DNA of 64,000 nt from Chromohalobacter moromii (GTDB taxonomy: Bacteria > Pseudomonadota > Gammaproteobacteria > Pseudomonadales > Halomonadaceae), in NCBI RefSeq assembly GCF_023091865.1, contig NZ_JAHXDI010000001.1, positions 310,001 through 374,000 of the forward strand, given 5' to 3'. The position numbers and the translations under genes were made by a program. Position 1 is the stretch's first letter, and the number at the start of each line of letters is the position of its first letter. Positions 17,062-27,131 of this stretch are shown here, in pieces. The notes beneath the pieces are model-generated. The model had not been told where the DNA came from. It saw only the letters and a program-made list of their open reading frames with translations, and made no database searches.

Positions 17062-17484
17062 TCACGCCGGTGGCAGATTCTCCGGCCCGAAGGAGTCAGG
17101 CAGTAACTGCTCCATGGTGTAGCGTTTGAGCGGCGTACCGTCGCCGTCGAGAACGACGATCACGGTGTCCGGCGTGGCGAATTCTCGAATGCGCTGGCGG
17201 CAATCGCCACAGGGCGTGCAGAGATGCTCGCCGGGGCCGATGACGTACAGCGTGACGATCTCGCGCTCGCCTTGGGCGATCATCGCGCCGATGGCACCGG
17301 CTTCGGCGCAGAGCCCCTTGAAGTTGGCGCTTTCCACGTTGCAGCCCAGGTAATACCGGCCGCTCTCGGCGATCAGCAGGGCCCCCACCGGATGGCGGGA
17401 ATAGGGCGCATAAGCGCGCTCGCGCGTCTCGATCAACGCTTGGCGCAGCGCATCGGAAAGCGGCGCGGGGGACGTCTCAGCCAT
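17062..17484 (-). CDS. cdd: Cytidine deaminase
   Basis: This 140-residue protein deaminates cytidine and deoxycytidine to (deoxy)uridine. The zinc site is of the tetrameric class: Cys59-Ala-Glu61 and PCGDC with Cys92 and Cys95. The length fits the short homotetrameric type rather than the about 290-residue E. coli dimeric enzyme. It overlaps the deoD end by 8 bp and is the last gene of the deo operon, feeding uridines into the phosphorylase route. Confidence 0.95.
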   Translation of the reverse strand: MAETSPAPLSDALRQALIETRERAYAPYSRHPVGALLIAESGRYYLGCNVESANFKGLCAEAGAIGAMIAQGEREIVTLYVIGPGEHLCTPCGDCRQRIREFATPDTVIVVLDGDGTPLKRYTMEQLLPDSFGPENLPPA

Positions 17485-18208
17485 GGGTGGTTTCCCTCGC
17501 GTCGCGGAGCAGGCCCTCGAGGGTGATCGCCATCATCTCGTGAAAGCCGGTTTGGCGCGTCTGCGCGTCGAGGGCCTCACCCTTCAGGATATGATCGGAC
17601 ACCGTGCACACGGTCAGCGCACGAGCTTGGAGCTCGGCGGCGACGCCGTATAGGCCGGCGGCTTCCATCTCGACGCCGAGAATGCCATGGCGCTTCATGA
17701 CGTCGAACATGGCGTCGTCGGGCGAATAGAAAAGATCCGCCGAGAACAGGTTGCCGACCTTGGCCTGGATGCCACGCGCGCGTGCAGCGTCGACGGCGTG
17801 ACGTGTCAGGTCGAAGTCGGCGATGGCGGCGAAGTCATGCCCTTTGAAGCGGGTGCGGTTGACGCCGGAATCGGTACACGCGCCCATTCCCACGACGATG
17901 TCGTTGACCGCCACGTCGTCGCGTACCGCACCGCAGGAGCCCACACGCACCAGGCGCTTGACACCGTACTCGGTGATCAACTCCTTGGCATAGATCGAGA
18001 TCGAGGGAATGCCCATGCCGCTGCCCATCACTGAGATGCGCTGGCCTTGGTAGGTACCGGTGAAACCGAGCATGTTGCGCACCTGATTGACGCACTCGAC
18101 GTCGTCCAGAAAGGTCTCGGCAATGAATTGGGCGCGCAGCGGATCGCCGGGCATGAGCACGGTATCGGCGAAGGCGCCTGCGGGGGCATCGATATGCGGC
18201 GTCGACAT
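17477..18208 (-). CDS. deoD: Purine-nucleoside phosphorylase, DeoD type
   Basis: This 243-residue enzyme cleaves purine (deoxy)nucleosides with phosphate into base and (deoxy)ribose-1-phosphate. Landmarks are [54 protein letters not shown] and the late [10 protein letters not shown] and TVSDHI. The start at 18208 is chosen for the family-like N-terminus and the AGGAG before it; the longer open frame has an arginine/proline-rich unrelated extension. It sits 4 bp after deoB. Confidence 0.96.
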   Translation of the reverse strand: MSTPHIDAPAGAFADTVLMPGDPLRAQFIAETFLDDVECVNQVRNMLGFTGTYQGQRISVMGSGMGIPSISIYAKELITEYGVKRLVRVGSCGAVRDDVAVNDIVVGMGACTDSGVNRTRFKGHDFAAIADFDLTRHAVDAARARGIQAKVGNLFSADLFYSPDDAMFDVMKRHGILGVEMEAAGLYGVAAELQARALTVCTVSDHILKGEALDAQTRQTGFHEMMAITLEGLLRDARETTHG

Positions 18209-18212
18209 GGCA

Positions 18213-19481
18213 TCAGTCTCCTGTTGTCGTCGTGGTGGAGGCGGCGGGCGCCGCGCCCAGGAAGTCGCTGCCGTGGGCCATGGGCGCGAGACCGAAATGC
18301 GTCGCCAGACTCTGGCCGATATCGGCGAAGGTCGCCAGACGACCGGCCTCGTCGCCCAACGGCCCTGGCGCCAAGTTCGCGCCGCTGGCAAGCACGGGGA
18401 CTTGTTCGCGCGTATGGTCGGTCCCCGTCCAGGTCGGATCGTTACCGTGATCGGCGGTGAGGATCAGCAGGTCGTCGGGGCCGAGGGCCGCGAGTATTTC
18501 CGGCAAGCACCGGTCGAAGGCCTCCAGGGCTGCGGCGTAGCCGTCAGGGTCGCGCCGGTGACCGTAGAGCGTGTCGAAGTCGACGAAGTTGGTCATCACC
18601 AGCGTCTGCTTATTCTCCCGTGAACGCTCGCCGGCCTCATCGATGGCCTTGAGCGTCGCGTCGAACAGCGCGTCATGGCCGTGGGCCTTGAGCACTTTCG
18701 AAACGCCGCAATGGGCATAGATATCGCCGATCTTGCCCACGCCCAATACCGTCCCGCCGCCGTCGTGCAGCTTTTGGAGTACGGTCGGCGTGGGCGGTTC
18801 GATGGCGTAGTCGCGGCGATTGCCGGTGCGCTCGAAGGCGTCCAGCGTCTCGCCGACGAAGGGGCGAGCGATGACGCGACCGATGTTGTAGGGCATCAGT
18901 AGCTCACGGGCGATTTCGCACAGCGCGTACAAGCGGTCGAGACCGAAATGGGTCTCGTGGGCGGCGATCTGGAACACTGAGTCCGCCGAGGTATAGACGA
19001 TGGGCTTGCCAGTGGCGATATGTTCTTCGCCAAGTGCCTCGAGGATCGGCATGCCGGACGCATGGCAGTTGCCCAAAACACCGGGCAGGTCGGCGCGCTC
19101 GATCAACGCTTCCAAAAGATCGGGCGGGAAGCTCTGTGTCTTGTCGAGAAAGTAACCCCATTCGAACAGCGCCGGCACGCCGGCGATCTCCCAATGCCCG
19201 GAGGGCGTGTCCTTGCCCGAGGAGATCTCGGATGCCGCCGCGTAGGCGCCGTCGAGCGTATCGGGTGGGGTGATGCCTGCTGCCCACTCGCCGGTGGCAA
19301 GGTGATGCGCGTGATAGAGCCCCAGCTTTGCCAGGTTGGGCAACGCGAGCGGTCGTCCGGCAGCGGCACGGTGACGCGCGATATGGCCTAGCGTATCCGC
19401 CCCTGCATCGCCGAAGGCGTCGGCATCCGGGGCGTTGCCGATGCCGAAGGAGTCGAGGACGAGCAGAACGGCGCGGGTCAT
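18213..19481 (-). CDS. deoB: Phosphopentomutase
   Basis: This 422-residue metalloenzyme of the alkaline-phosphatase superfamily interconverts (deoxy)ribose-1-phosphate and 5-phosphate. Metal-site motifs are [22 protein letters not shown] at the N-terminus, the catalytic-threonine region [12 protein letters not shown], and [22 protein letters not shown] near the C-terminus. AGGAGG precedes the ATG, which overlaps the deoA stop by 4 bp. It links the phosphorylases (deoA, deoD) to the aldolase (deoC). Confidence 0.96.
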   Translation of the reverse strand: MTRAVLLVLDSFGIGNAPDADAFGDAGADTLGHIARHRAAAGRPLALPNLAKLGLYHAHHLATGEWAAGITPPDTLDGAYAAASEISSGKDTPSGHWEIAGVPALFEWGYFLDKTQSFPPDLLEALIERADLPGVLGNCHASGMPILEALGEEHIATGKPIVYTSADSVFQIAAHETHFGLDRLYALCEIARELLMPYNIGRVIARPFVGETLDAFERTGNRRDYAIEPPTPTVLQKLHDGGGTVLGVGKIGDIYAHCGVSKVLKAHGHDALFDATLKAIDEAGERSRENKQTLVMTNFVDFDTLYGHRRDPDGYAAALEAFDRCLPEILAALGPDDLLILTADHGNDPTWTGTDHTREQVPVLASGANLAPGPLGDEAGRLATFADIGQSLATHFGLAPMAHGSDFLGAAPAASTTTTTGD

Positions 19482-20812
19482 GATAGATCCTCCTGGCGCA
19501 GGGTGGCGTGGATCGGCGACGTCGGCTCGACGCTACTTGTCTCGCCGAGGGTGAAGGCTGTGCTCAATTGGGATGCGATAGCCTCGGCATCGGCTTGGCT
19601 GGCGGCGTGGAGGCGCAACAGTGGTTGCCCGGCGTCGACGCGCTCGCCGAGCTGGGCGATATGCGAGAGGCCGACACGATGATCGATGGCATCCCCAGCG
19701 TTACGACGCCCGCCGCCTAGTTCGACGACGCCGAGACCAAGCGCACGGGTGTCGATGGCGTGGATGGTGCCGGCCCGAGGCGAGACGACATCGGTCGTGA
19801 AGGGCGCTGGCGCTAAATAGTGCGCGGGGCGTTCGGCCAGATCGCTCGGGCCCCCTAGACCATGCACCATGCGCGAGAAGCGTTCCAGCGCCTCGCCGGA
19901 GGCCAGGGTTTTCTCCAGGCGCATTGCGGCGTCGTCGGCATTGGTGGCTATACCGGCTTGCACGAGCATTTCCGTGGCCAAGGCATGGGTGACCTGATAG
20001 AGACGGCTATCGCGACCTTCCCCTCTCAGCAGGCGCAGCGCCTCGTGCACTTCCAAGGCATTGCCGGCGCAGTCGGCGAGCGGCTGATTCATGTCGGTCA
20101 ACAGCACGCTGGTGGGCGTGCCGGCGCCGCTGCCGATGGTGACGATGGCTTCGGCCAGTTCTCGGGAGGCCTCGGCGGTGGGCATGAAGGCGCCGTTGCC
20201 GACCTTGACGTCCATGACCAGTGTGTCGAGCCCGCAGGCCAGCTTCTTGCCCAGAATCGAGGCCACGATCAGCGGCAGCGACTCGACCGTGGCGGTCACA
20301 TCGCGCACACCGTACAGGCGCTTGTCGGCAGGGGCGAGGGTGCCGGTCTGCCCGATGATCGCCACGCCGACGTCTTTGACCAGGCGGCGGAAGCGAGCGT
20401 CGTCGGGCGTGACGTCATAGCCAGGAATCGCTTCGAGTTTGTCCAGCGTGCCACCGGTGTGGCCGAGTCCACGCCCGGAAATCATGGGCACGTGGCCGCC
20501 GCAGGCAGCGATCCACGGGCCCAGTACCAGTGACACGAGATCGCCTACGCCGCCGGTGGAATGCTTGTCCAGCACCGGACCGTCGAGGTTCAGGTCGTGC
20601 CAGCGCAGGATCTGGCCCGATTCGCGGGTGGCCTCGGTGAGCGCGATGGCCTCCTCGCGGTTCATGCCATTGAGCACGACCGCCATGGCGAAAGCGCCGA
20701 TCTGGGCGTCGCCCACGCTGCCGTCGGCGACGCCGCGCATGAAAGTGTGGATGGCGTCGGCGTCGAGGGCTTCGGCGTCACGCTTACGACGGAGGATGTC
20801 TTGAATCAGCAT
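19478..20812 (-). CDS. deoA: Thymidine phosphorylase
   Basis: This 444-residue enzyme splits thymidine or deoxyuridine into base and deoxyribose-1-phosphate. Signatures are [37 protein letters not shown] and the phosphate-site region near [16 protein letters not shown]. The length is as in E. coli DeoA. It is the second gene in the operon, 64 bp after deoC, and overlaps deoB. Confidence 0.96.
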   Translation of the reverse strand: MLIQDILRRKRDAEALDADAIHTFMRGVADGSVGDAQIGAFAMAVVLNGMNREEAIALTEATRESGQILRWHDLNLDGPVLDKHSTGGVGDLVSLVLGPWIAACGGHVPMISGRGLGHTGGTLDKLEAIPGYDVTPDDARFRRLVKDVGVAIIGQTGTLAPADKRLYGVRDVTATVESLPLIVASILGKKLACGLDTLVMDVKVGNGAFMPTAEASRELAEAIVTIGSGAGTPTSVLLTDMNQPLADCAGNALEVHEALRLLRGEGRDSRLYQVTHALATEMLVQAGIATNADDAAMRLEKTLASGEALERFSRMVHGLGGPSDLAERPAHYLAPAPFTTDVVSPRAGTIHAIDTRALGLGVVELGGGRRNAGDAIDHRVGLSHIAQLGERVDAGQPLLRLHAASQADAEAIASQLSTAFTLGETSSVEPTSPIHATLRQEDLS

Positions 20813-20876
20813 GGCGATAACCGTGTCGTTATTTGTCGTTGTTTGTCATTGATGGTCGATGGCTGCCGGTGCGTGC

Positions 20877-21650
20877 TCAGTAACCGTCGTGGGGCGCCTT
20901 GGTGTCACCGACTTCCAAAGTGGCGAGCAATGCGTCGAGTAACCCCGAGGCGCCAAAACGGAAGTGCGCGGGGCTGATCCAGTCCTCGCCCATGATTCGC
21001 GCGGCCAGGTCGAGATAAGCCTTGGCATCCTCGGTGGTACGAATCCCGCCGGCGGCCTTGAAGCCCACGTCGCGACCGCTGTCACGAATCGTTTCGAGCA
21101 TGATCTCGGCGGATTCGAGGGTGGCGTTGACGGCAACCTTGCCGGTGGAGGTCTTGATGAAGTCGGCACCGGCGGCAATGGCGATTTCTGCGGCCTGGCG
21201 GATCAGGGCGGGGTCCTTGAGTTCGCCGCTCTCGAGGATGACCTTCAAGGTCGCACCACCGCAGGCTTCACGGCACGCTTCGACGAGTAGGCGCCCGACA
21301 TCGGGCGCGCCGTCGAGCAGGGCCCGATAGGGAAAGACCACGTCGACTTCGTCGGCGCTGGCGGCCACGGCGAGACGTGTCTCGCGCGCTGCGCGCTCGG
21401 CATTGGGGGCGCCGCCGGGAAAATTGGTCACCGTGGCGATGCGCACGCGCCGGGTCAGGCCGAGGGTGTCGAGTTCGCGCTGGGCGTCCTCGATGAAGGC
21501 CGGATAAAGGCACAATGCGGCGGGATGACCGACGGGCGTGTCGGCACGGCGGCAGAGTGCCTGAATATGGGCACTGTCGTCATCGTTGTTGAGCGAGGTC
21601 AGATCCATCAGGCTGAGCGCCTGACGAGCGGTGGACGTGAGGTCGGTCAT
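20877..21650 (-). CDS. deoC: Deoxyribose-phosphate aldolase
   Basis: This 257-residue class I aldolase cleaves 2-deoxyribose-5-phosphate to acetaldehyde and glyceraldehyde-3-phosphate. The Schiff-base lysine is in [15 protein letters not shown] and the second active-site lysine in [10 protein letters not shown], both intact. The start at 21650 gives [21 protein letters not shown], as in relatives. It is the first gene of deoC-deoA-deoB-deoD-cdd. The acetaldehyde it makes is normally oxidised to acetate or acetyl-CoA. Confidence 0.96.
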   Translation of the reverse strand: MTDLTSTARQALSLMDLTSLNNDDDSAHIQALCRRADTPVGHPAALCLYPAFIEDAQRELDTLGLTRRVRIATVTNFPGGAPNAERAARETRLAVAASADEVDVVFPYRALLDGAPDVGRLLVEACREACGGATLKVILESGELKDPALIRQAAEIAIAAGADFIKTSTGKVAVNATLESAEIMLETIRDSGRDVGFKAAGGIRTTEDAKAYLDLAARIMGEDWISPAHFRFGASGLLDALLATLEVGDTKAPHDGY

Positions 21651-21795
21651 GGGCGTGAGTCCCCGAGTGGTATGCATGCGCCTGGCGCCGGTGCATGGGT
21701 CGATGAGTCGGTCGCGCGGTCGGCGAATGCGCCGGACGACACGCAAAAAGACGCTGGCATGGTAATGTCCTTGTCTTTATTGTTGAGATGCCTTT

Positions 21796-21811
21796 GTTAT
21801 TTTTTTAACAG
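21796..21811. promoter_or_regulatory. Candidate DeoR operator
   Basis: TGTTA-N6-TAACA is a 16-bp site with arms and spacing identical to the E. coli DeoR operator, known to be a 16-bp palindrome with arms TGTTA and TAACA. It lies between the divergent deoC and deoR-like genes, 145 bp from the deoC start and 83 bp from the regulator start. Confidence 0.65.
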
Positions 21812-21814
21812 AAA

Positions 21815-21838
21815 TTTTGTGGCTAAGCTAACAAAATG
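21815..21838. promoter_or_regulatory. Second inverted repeat in deo regulatory region
   Basis: ATTTTGT-N10-ACAAAAT is a perfect 7-bp inverted repeat three bases right of the candidate DeoR operator. It is in an AT-rich part of an otherwise GC-rich window. It could be a second regulator site or a part of the promoters; the binder is unknown. Confidence 0.45.
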
Positions 21839-21894
21839 TGCCGGAGGATGGCGAGCAACGCTCGTTGACCGGCGTGTCGACGGAGATATGTCAA

Positions 21895-22680
21895 ATGAAT
21901 AGCCGCAGTGCGGCACGCCTTCAATGGCTACAGGACACCTTGCGCGCGGAAGGCATGCTGCCGATCGCCGAGGCCGCTCAGCGCTGCCAGGTCTCGGAAA
22001 TGACCATACGCCGCGACATCGCCGCCAGCCAGGACACCATCGTCTCGCTGGGCGGGCGCTTGCTGTTGGCCGAGCATCCACAGGTTGCCACCGGATACGA
22101 CTTCGCCACTCAGCAGGACAGTTTCGCCCAGGCCAAGCAGCGCATGTGCGAAGAGGCGGCACGCATGGTCGAGGCCGATGACACGATCTTCGTGGATTGC
22201 GGCACGACGCTGATTCCGCTGTTCGCTCAACTCGATCCCGACATGCCGCTGACGGTGGTGACGTACGCGCTCAACGTTGCCAATGCCATCGAGAAAATGG
22301 CGCTGCCCCACGTCCGTCTGGTGTTGCTGGGCGGTCTCTATTATCCAGTATCGCAGTCCTTCGGCGGTGAGGAGCTGGTCACCGCGATTCGTCGCTTGGG
22401 TATCAACAAGGCATTCATTTCCGCCGCCGGCGTACATGCCGATAAAGGCGTGAGCTGCTTTCACTTCCATGAGGTGATGCCCAAGCAAGTGGCCCTGGAG
22501 ACTGCTGTGCAGCGCATTCTCGTCGCCGACGAGAGCAAACTCGATTTGGTGCGCCCGGCGTTTTTCGCCGACCTCGAGACCTTCGATGTGATGCTGACTA
22601 GCGGGGCGGCGGGTGAGGCACTGCGTGACACCCTGGTGGCACGGCCGGGATGCGCTTGGCCGACGCTCAAGGTGCTGTGA
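21895..22680 (+). CDS. deoR: DeoR-family transcriptional repressor
   Basis: This 261-residue protein has an N-terminal DeoR helix-turn-helix (LPIAEAAQRCQVSEMTIRRDI) and a C-terminal sugar-phosphate sensor domain with IFVDCGTTLIPLF and VLLGGLYYP. E. coli DeoR (252 residues) responds to deoxyribose-5-phosphate and represses deo genes. Divergence from deoCABD-cdd and the TGTTA-N6-TAACA site support the same role here. The start at 21895 has GGAGAT in front, and the longer frame adds a non-homologous leader. Confidence 0.88.
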   Translation: MNSRSAARLQWLQDTLRAEGMLPIAEAAQRCQVSEMTIRRDIAASQDTIVSLGGRLLLAEHPQVATGYDFATQQDSFAQAKQRMCEEAARMVEADDTIFVDCGTTLIPLFAQLDPDMPLTVVTYALNVANAIEKMALPHVRLVLLGGLYYPVSQSFGGEELVTAIRRLGINKAFISAAGVHADKGVSCFHFHEVMPKQVALETAVQRILVADESKLDLVRPAFFADLETFDVMLTSGAAGEALRDTLVARPGCAWPTLKVL

Positions 22681-22735
22681 GGGTGCGTGAATGCGTGCTG
22701 CTTAATAGGCGCTACGGCGGCGGTTGGGGACAGAC

Positions 22736-23473
22736 ATGACGTTTCCGCTTTCTCTGGTGTTTCTCGGCGTGGTGTTTTTTGCCTCGGCACTATCCGGCGT
22801 CTTCGGTATGGCGGGCGGCTTGATCCTGATGGGCTTTCTGCTGGTGTGGATGCCGGCGACCACGGCCATCGCCGTGCACGGGATCATCCAAATGGGCTCC
22901 AACGCCTCGCGTGCCTTGCTCTCACGGCATTACATCGATTGGCGCATCGTGGCGTGGATCGTGCTGGGTGTCGTGATCGCGGCGCTGATGCTAGCAAGCG
23001 TTCGTTACACTCCCAGTGAAAATGTGGTGTTGCTTTTGATCGGGATCATGCCGGTCCTGGTATGGTTGCCGCGTCGCTGGTTTCGGTTCGATGTATCGCG
23101 TCCCGCCGATGCCATCCTGTGTGGCTTGGTGGCCGGTGGCTTGACCATCGCCGCCGGGGTGTCGGGGCCGACCATTGATATCGGCTTCGTGCGTACGCGG
23201 CTCGATCGGCGCACGGTCGTGGCCTCCAAGGCGGCGATTCAAGTCATCGCGCATACCATCAAGGTAGTGTTTTATTTCCAGGCGGTGTTGGCACTGGAGC
23301 AGGGACAGTGGGGATGGATCGCCCTGGCGATTCCCTTGAGTTTCCTGGGGACGCGTTCGGGAAACGCCATCCTGAAGCGGCTCACCGATGCTAGCTTCCG
23401 CGGCTGGACACGCTGGTTGGTCACTTTGGTGGGCGGGTACTACGCCGTGCGTGGCGTGATGGGGCTTATTTGA
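22736..23473 (+). CDS. TauE/SafE-family sulfite-exporter-like membrane protein
   Basis: This 245-residue protein has about eight membrane segments and the family opening FFASALSGVFGMAGGLILMGFLLVWMP, followed by the repeated half near GLVAGGLTIAAGVSGPTIDIGF. TauE/SafE proteins export sulfite, sulfoacetate or other organic anions. GGGGA lies before the ATG. It follows the deoR-like gene by 55 bp, so it may be co-transcribed, although a link to nucleoside use is not obvious. Its last 8 bp overlap the convergent MHYT gene. Confidence 0.85.
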   Translation: MTFPLSLVFLGVVFFASALSGVFGMAGGLILMGFLLVWMPATTAIAVHGIIQMGSNASRALLSRHYIDWRIVAWIVLGVVIAALMLASVRYTPSENVVLLLIGIMPVLVWLPRRWFRFDVSRPADAILCGLVAGGLTIAAGVSGPTIDIGFVRTRLDRRTVVASKAAIQVIAHTIKVVFYFQAVLALEQGQWGWIALAIPLSFLGTRSGNAILKRLTDASFRGWTRWLVTLVGGYYAVRGVMGLI

Positions 23474-25985
23474 GTGTCGTGCGCTGTGCAGAGAGCGGCG
23501 TGACATATGCTTCGAAGGCCTCGACTGGGATGGGGCGCCCATAGTAATAGCCTTGGTAATGGTGACAGCCGAGCCGCGCGAGGAAATCGCGTTGGGGCAG
23601 GGTCTCTACACCTTCGGCTACGGTCTTGAGCTGCAGGCTGTCGGCAAGGGCGATGATGGTCTTGACGATAGCGGCATCGTTGGCCTCGATCAGGACATCC
23701 CGCACGAAGGAAACATCGATCTTCAAGGCATTGAACGGCAGGCGCTTCAAATAGGCCAGTGATGAATAGCCAGTGCCGAAGTCATCCAAAGAAAAACTCA
23801 CGCCATGGTGCTTGAGCTGCATCATCTTCTCGATGACGCCCTCGACGTTGGCGAGCAGCAGGCTTTCGGTTAGCTCCAGCGTTAGGCGTTCGGGCGGTGC
23901 TTTATGATCGGCGAGCGTGGCCAGCACCTGGGCGACGAAGTCGTGCTTTTGAAACTGGTGCACGCTGACATTGACGGACAGCTGCAAGTGGGCCAAAGCC
24001 GGATCGGTGGACCAGCGAGCCAGCCGCTCGCATGCTTTGGCCAGCACCCATTGTCCGATGGGCACGATCAAGCCGGTTTCTTCGGCGAGGGGAATGAATG
24101 CGCCTGGGGAAATGACGCCACGTTCGGGATGCTGCCAACGGATCAACGTCTCGGCCCCGATGATGGTACCGTCGGCATCGACCTGGGGTTGGTAGTACAA
24201 GCGCATTTGCTCGTTCTGGATAGCCTGGCGCAGCTCGGCTTCAAGCAACAGGCGATCCTGGAGGGCGGCTTCCATGTCGGGATGGAAGACGCGACTCACG
24301 TTGCCACCGTCCTGCTTGGCTCGCGAGAGCGCCAGGCTGGCGCGTTTGACCAGCTCGCCCGTTGCTACGTCGTCGTCACCGAACCACACCCCACCCAGGC
24401 TATGCGTCGTAGTGTGCGAATGATCGTCGAGCTCGTACACGCCGCCGATGACCTGTCGCACGGTGGTCATGTGGTGTTGCAATTCGGCAATGGCTGCGCC
24501 GCGATCGGATGGCAAGCCGGTCACCACCAGGGCGAATTCGTTGCCGCCCAGGCGTGCCAGGTCATGCTCGTGACGTGCGAAACGTTTGAGACGGCGTGCC
24601 ACATGGCGCAGCAGCATATCGCCGGCGGCATTGCCCCGTGAGTCGTTGAGTGCCTTGAAATTGTCGATGTCGAGCAAGATCAGCGCCCCGCTTTGTTGCC
24701 GCGTGTGACTCGCGGCTTGCACGGCATCGAGGCGCGTATAAAGGGTCTGGCGATTGGGCAGGTCGGTCAAAGTGTCGTGATGGGCGAGGCGATGGATTTT
24801 TGCCTCCGCCTCGCGACGCGCGCTTAGATCGTGGAGCGTGGCGACATAATGGCGGGTGGCGCTGTGGCTGTATTCGACGCAGCTAACGCTAAGGCGCGCG
24901 GGAAACGCCTGACCGTCCTTGCGTCGCGCTTTGATCTCACCTTGCCATTGTCCGCTGTCGACGATGTGACGGCGGATATCGTGATAGATCCGGGCGCTTT
25001 CATGGGAGTGCTCGAGCACTGACAGCGGCTTGCCCTGAATGTCGGTGGAGGTGTAGCCGGTCATGGCCGTGAAAGCTCGGTTGCTGAGTACGATCCGGCC
25101 CCGGTGATCGAACAGTAGGAAGGCGTCATTGATCGCGGCGATGACTTCCATCAACTGCTCGCGCGACATCGTCGACTGACGGGCATGGCGCTGCAGGCGA
25201 CGGTCGATGGCGACACTCAGCGCGGCGACCAGCAATAATAGTGTCACGACACCGCTGACACTGATGGCGAGCCACGAGGCCGATGTTTCCATCATGTGGT
25301 GAGGCGCGGGCGCCGGGAGATAATACGTGGCGGACATGGCCACGTAATGCATGCCGCTGATGGCCAATGCGATGCAGGCGGCGATCCCGAATAGTCGGCG
25401 ATCGAGATGTGTCAGGCGTCGATAGCGCACACAGTAGCGATGGGCCAGCATTGCCACCATGCCGAGTACGAGCGCGACGCCGATCGACATGAAGAAAAGA
25501 GGCGCGTCGTAGCGCACGGTGACGGGCATGAGCATGGCTTCCATGCCCAAATAGTGCATGGTGCCGATTCCCGCACCTAACACCAGTCCACCCAATATGG
25601 AGTAGCGCGGCGTTGCGACGGGCCGGGCCATGATGCGCAGTGCATAGCCACTGCCGAGCACGGCGGGGAGTAGCGACAGGAGTGTCAGCTTCACGTCGTA
25701 TTGCATGGGTAGCGGCAGGCGCAGGGCCAGCATACCGGTGAAATGCATGCTCCACACGCCAAGCCCCATCATACCGGCACCGGCGCTCAACCAGATTCCG
25801 CGGCGTAGGTGACTATCGGCTTCTTGCATGCGCTCGCCGATCAACAAGCCGAGCCCGGCGGCGAGCCACGCCACCAAGCATGACAGCACGATCAAGCCGG
25901 GCTCCCATTGGCCCTGGATGACATTGTCTAAGGAGGCGGAAGAGACGAAATGAATCATGCGTTCAGCGCTTTCCAAGTCAGGCAT
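23466..25985 (-). CDS. MHYT-PAS-GGDEF-EAL membrane signalling protein
   Basis: This 839-residue protein has an MHYT sensor with seven membrane segments (residues about 28-260), with MHFTGM at 80, MHYLGM at 143 and MHYVAM at 212. A PAS domain (about 276-390), a GGDEF domain (about 395-565) and an EAL domain (about 575-830) follow. The GGDEF site reads GGNEF (480-484) and an upstream loop looks shortened, so cyclase activity is doubtful. The EAL site is ETL (612-614), but LDDFGTGYSS and other metal residues are present, so c-di-GMP phosphodiesterase activity is plausible. MHYT domains are proposed to sense O2, CO or NO via copper. ATG 25958 is an alternative start. Confidence 0.92.
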   Translation of the reverse strand: MPDLESAERMIHFVSSASLDNVIQGQWEPGLIVLSCLVAWLAAGLGLLIGERMQEADSHLRRGIWLSAGAGMMGLGVWSMHFTGMLALRLPLPMQYDVKLTLLSLLPAVLGSGYALRIMARPVATPRYSILGGLVLGAGIGTMHYLGMEAMLMPVTVRYDAPLFFMSIGVALVLGMVAMLAHRYCVRYRRLTHLDRRLFGIAACIALAISGMHYVAMSATYYLPAPAPHHMMETSASWLAISVSGVVTLLLLVAALSVAIDRRLQRHARQSTMSREQLMEVIAAINDAFLLFDHRGRIVLSNRAFTAMTGYTSTDIQGKPLSVLEHSHESARIYHDIRRHIVDSGQWQGEIKARRKDGQAFPARLSVSCVEYSHSATRHYVATLHDLSARREAEAKIHRLAHHDTLTDLPNRQTLYTRLDAVQAASHTRQQSGALILLDIDNFKALNDSRGNAAGDMLLRHVARRLKRFARHEHDLARLGGNEFALVVTGLPSDRGAAIAELQHHMTTVRQVIGGVYELDDHSHTTTHSLGGVWFGDDDVATGELVKRASLALSRAKQDGGNVSRVFHPDMEAALQDRLLLEAELRQAIQNEQMRLYYQPQVDADGTIIGAETLIRWQHPERGVISPGAFIPLAEETGLIVPIGQWVLAKACERLARWSTDPALAHLQLSVNVSVHQFQKHDFVAQVLATLADHKAPPERLTLELTESLLLANVEGVIEKMMQLKHHGVSFSLDDFGTGYSSLAYLKRLPFNALKIDVSFVRDVLIEANDAAIVKTIIALADSLQLKTVAEGVETLPQRDFLARLGCHHYQGYYYGRPIPVEAFEAYVTPLSAQRTTLK

Positions 25986-26106
25986 CTTACGACCACGAGC
26001 GGCACCGTGCCGTGATGCATCGATGAATGGCGTGCAGTAGCAAGCAAGCGCCGTGCAGGCCCCCTCAGAATAACGTTATCGGCTATTGGCGTCGCCACTT
26101 GAGATA

Positions 26107-27036
26107 TCAAGATGCGGCGGGGGTGGCGCGTTGTCGGTCCTCAAGCGGACTGCGACCGAAATAGCGTTTGTAATCGCGGCTGAACTGCGACGCACTTTGA
26201 TAACCCACCTGAGTGGCCGCCTGCGCGACCTGGTGCCCCTGCTGGGTGAGCAGAGCGCGCGCCTTGAGCAGGCGCAGGCGCTTGAGGTACTGCATCGGCG
26301 CGAGTTGTGTGGTGCGTTTGAAGTGATGATGGAAATGCGAGGCGCTCATGTTGACGCGTTGCGCGAGGGCGTCAACGTTCAAGGTCCGGGTGTAGTGACG
26401 GTGCAGGAACGTTAGCGCCTCGGCGATGCGCGAATATTGGCCATGATAGGCAACCAGTTGACGCAATGAGGCGCCCTGCGGCCCACGCAGCGCGGTGAAC
26501 AGGACTTCACGAATGCGCCCATCGCCAAGCGCGGCGGCTCGATCGGGATCGTCGAGGCAATCGATGAGCCGTGACACGTTTTCTTCCATGTCGGCGTCCA
26601 TGGATACGGCGGCCATGGGAGCGGGCATGCGCGTAGACGTCGTCGATGGCAGGCGCGCCACCAAGTCGCTGAGCATGGCCATATCGAGGCTCACCGATAA
26701 GCCCAGCAAAGGCTTGGTATCGGAAGCGTGCGTCTCGCACTCGAACGGCAGCGGCATGGCCTGGATCAGATAGTGGCCGGCGCCGTAGTGAATGATGCGT
26801 TCGCCAAGATACCCGGTCTTGTTGCCCTGGACGATGATCACCAGGCTAGGCTCATACATGAGGGGCGTGCGCGGGTGGCCGCAATGCGAGGCGATCAGTT
26901 GTACGCCGGGCAGTGTGGTGGACGTGAAGCCATCCCGAGTGGTCAGCGACGCCAAGCGCGCAGCCAGCCGAGTCTCCGAGGAAGGCTCGGTGCTGGCCCC
27001 AATGGTGGTCAAGTGAGGGGGCAATGGGTGGGTCAT
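26107..27036 (-). CDS. AraC-family transcriptional regulator
   Basis: This 309-residue protein has an N-terminal cupin-like sensor (PSLVIIVQGNKTGYLGERIIHYGAGHYLI) and a C-terminal double helix-turn-helix (LNVDALAQRVNMSASHFHHHFKRTT and VAQAATQVGYQSASQFSRDYKRYFGRSP). The start at 27036 has GAGGAG upstream. It is divergent from a YahK-like dehydrogenase with a 21-bp-phased direct repeat between them, the usual layout for an AraC-type activator and its target. The inducer is unknown, perhaps an aldehyde. Confidence 0.9.
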   Translation of the reverse strand: MTHPLPPHLTTIGASTEPSSETRLAARLASLTTRDGFTSTTLPGVQLIASHCGHPRTPLMYEPSLVIIVQGNKTGYLGERIIHYGAGHYLIQAMPLPFECETHASDTKPLLGLSVSLDMAMLSDLVARLPSTTSTRMPAPMAAVSMDADMEENVSRLIDCLDDPDRAAALGDGRIREVLFTALRGPQGASLRQLVAYHGQYSRIAEALTFLHRHYTRTLNVDALAQRVNMSASHFHHHFKRTTQLAPMQYLKRLRLLKARALLTQQGHQVAQAATQVGYQSASQFSRDYKRYFGRSPLEDRQRATPAAS

Positions 27037-27131
27037 TAGATGGCTCCTCGGCAATAGCGAACACTCATAAGGATAACATCGTGCATGAAAAGCGCCGTCT
27101 ATTCTGTGGTTGAGGGTGCGCTACAAGAGCT

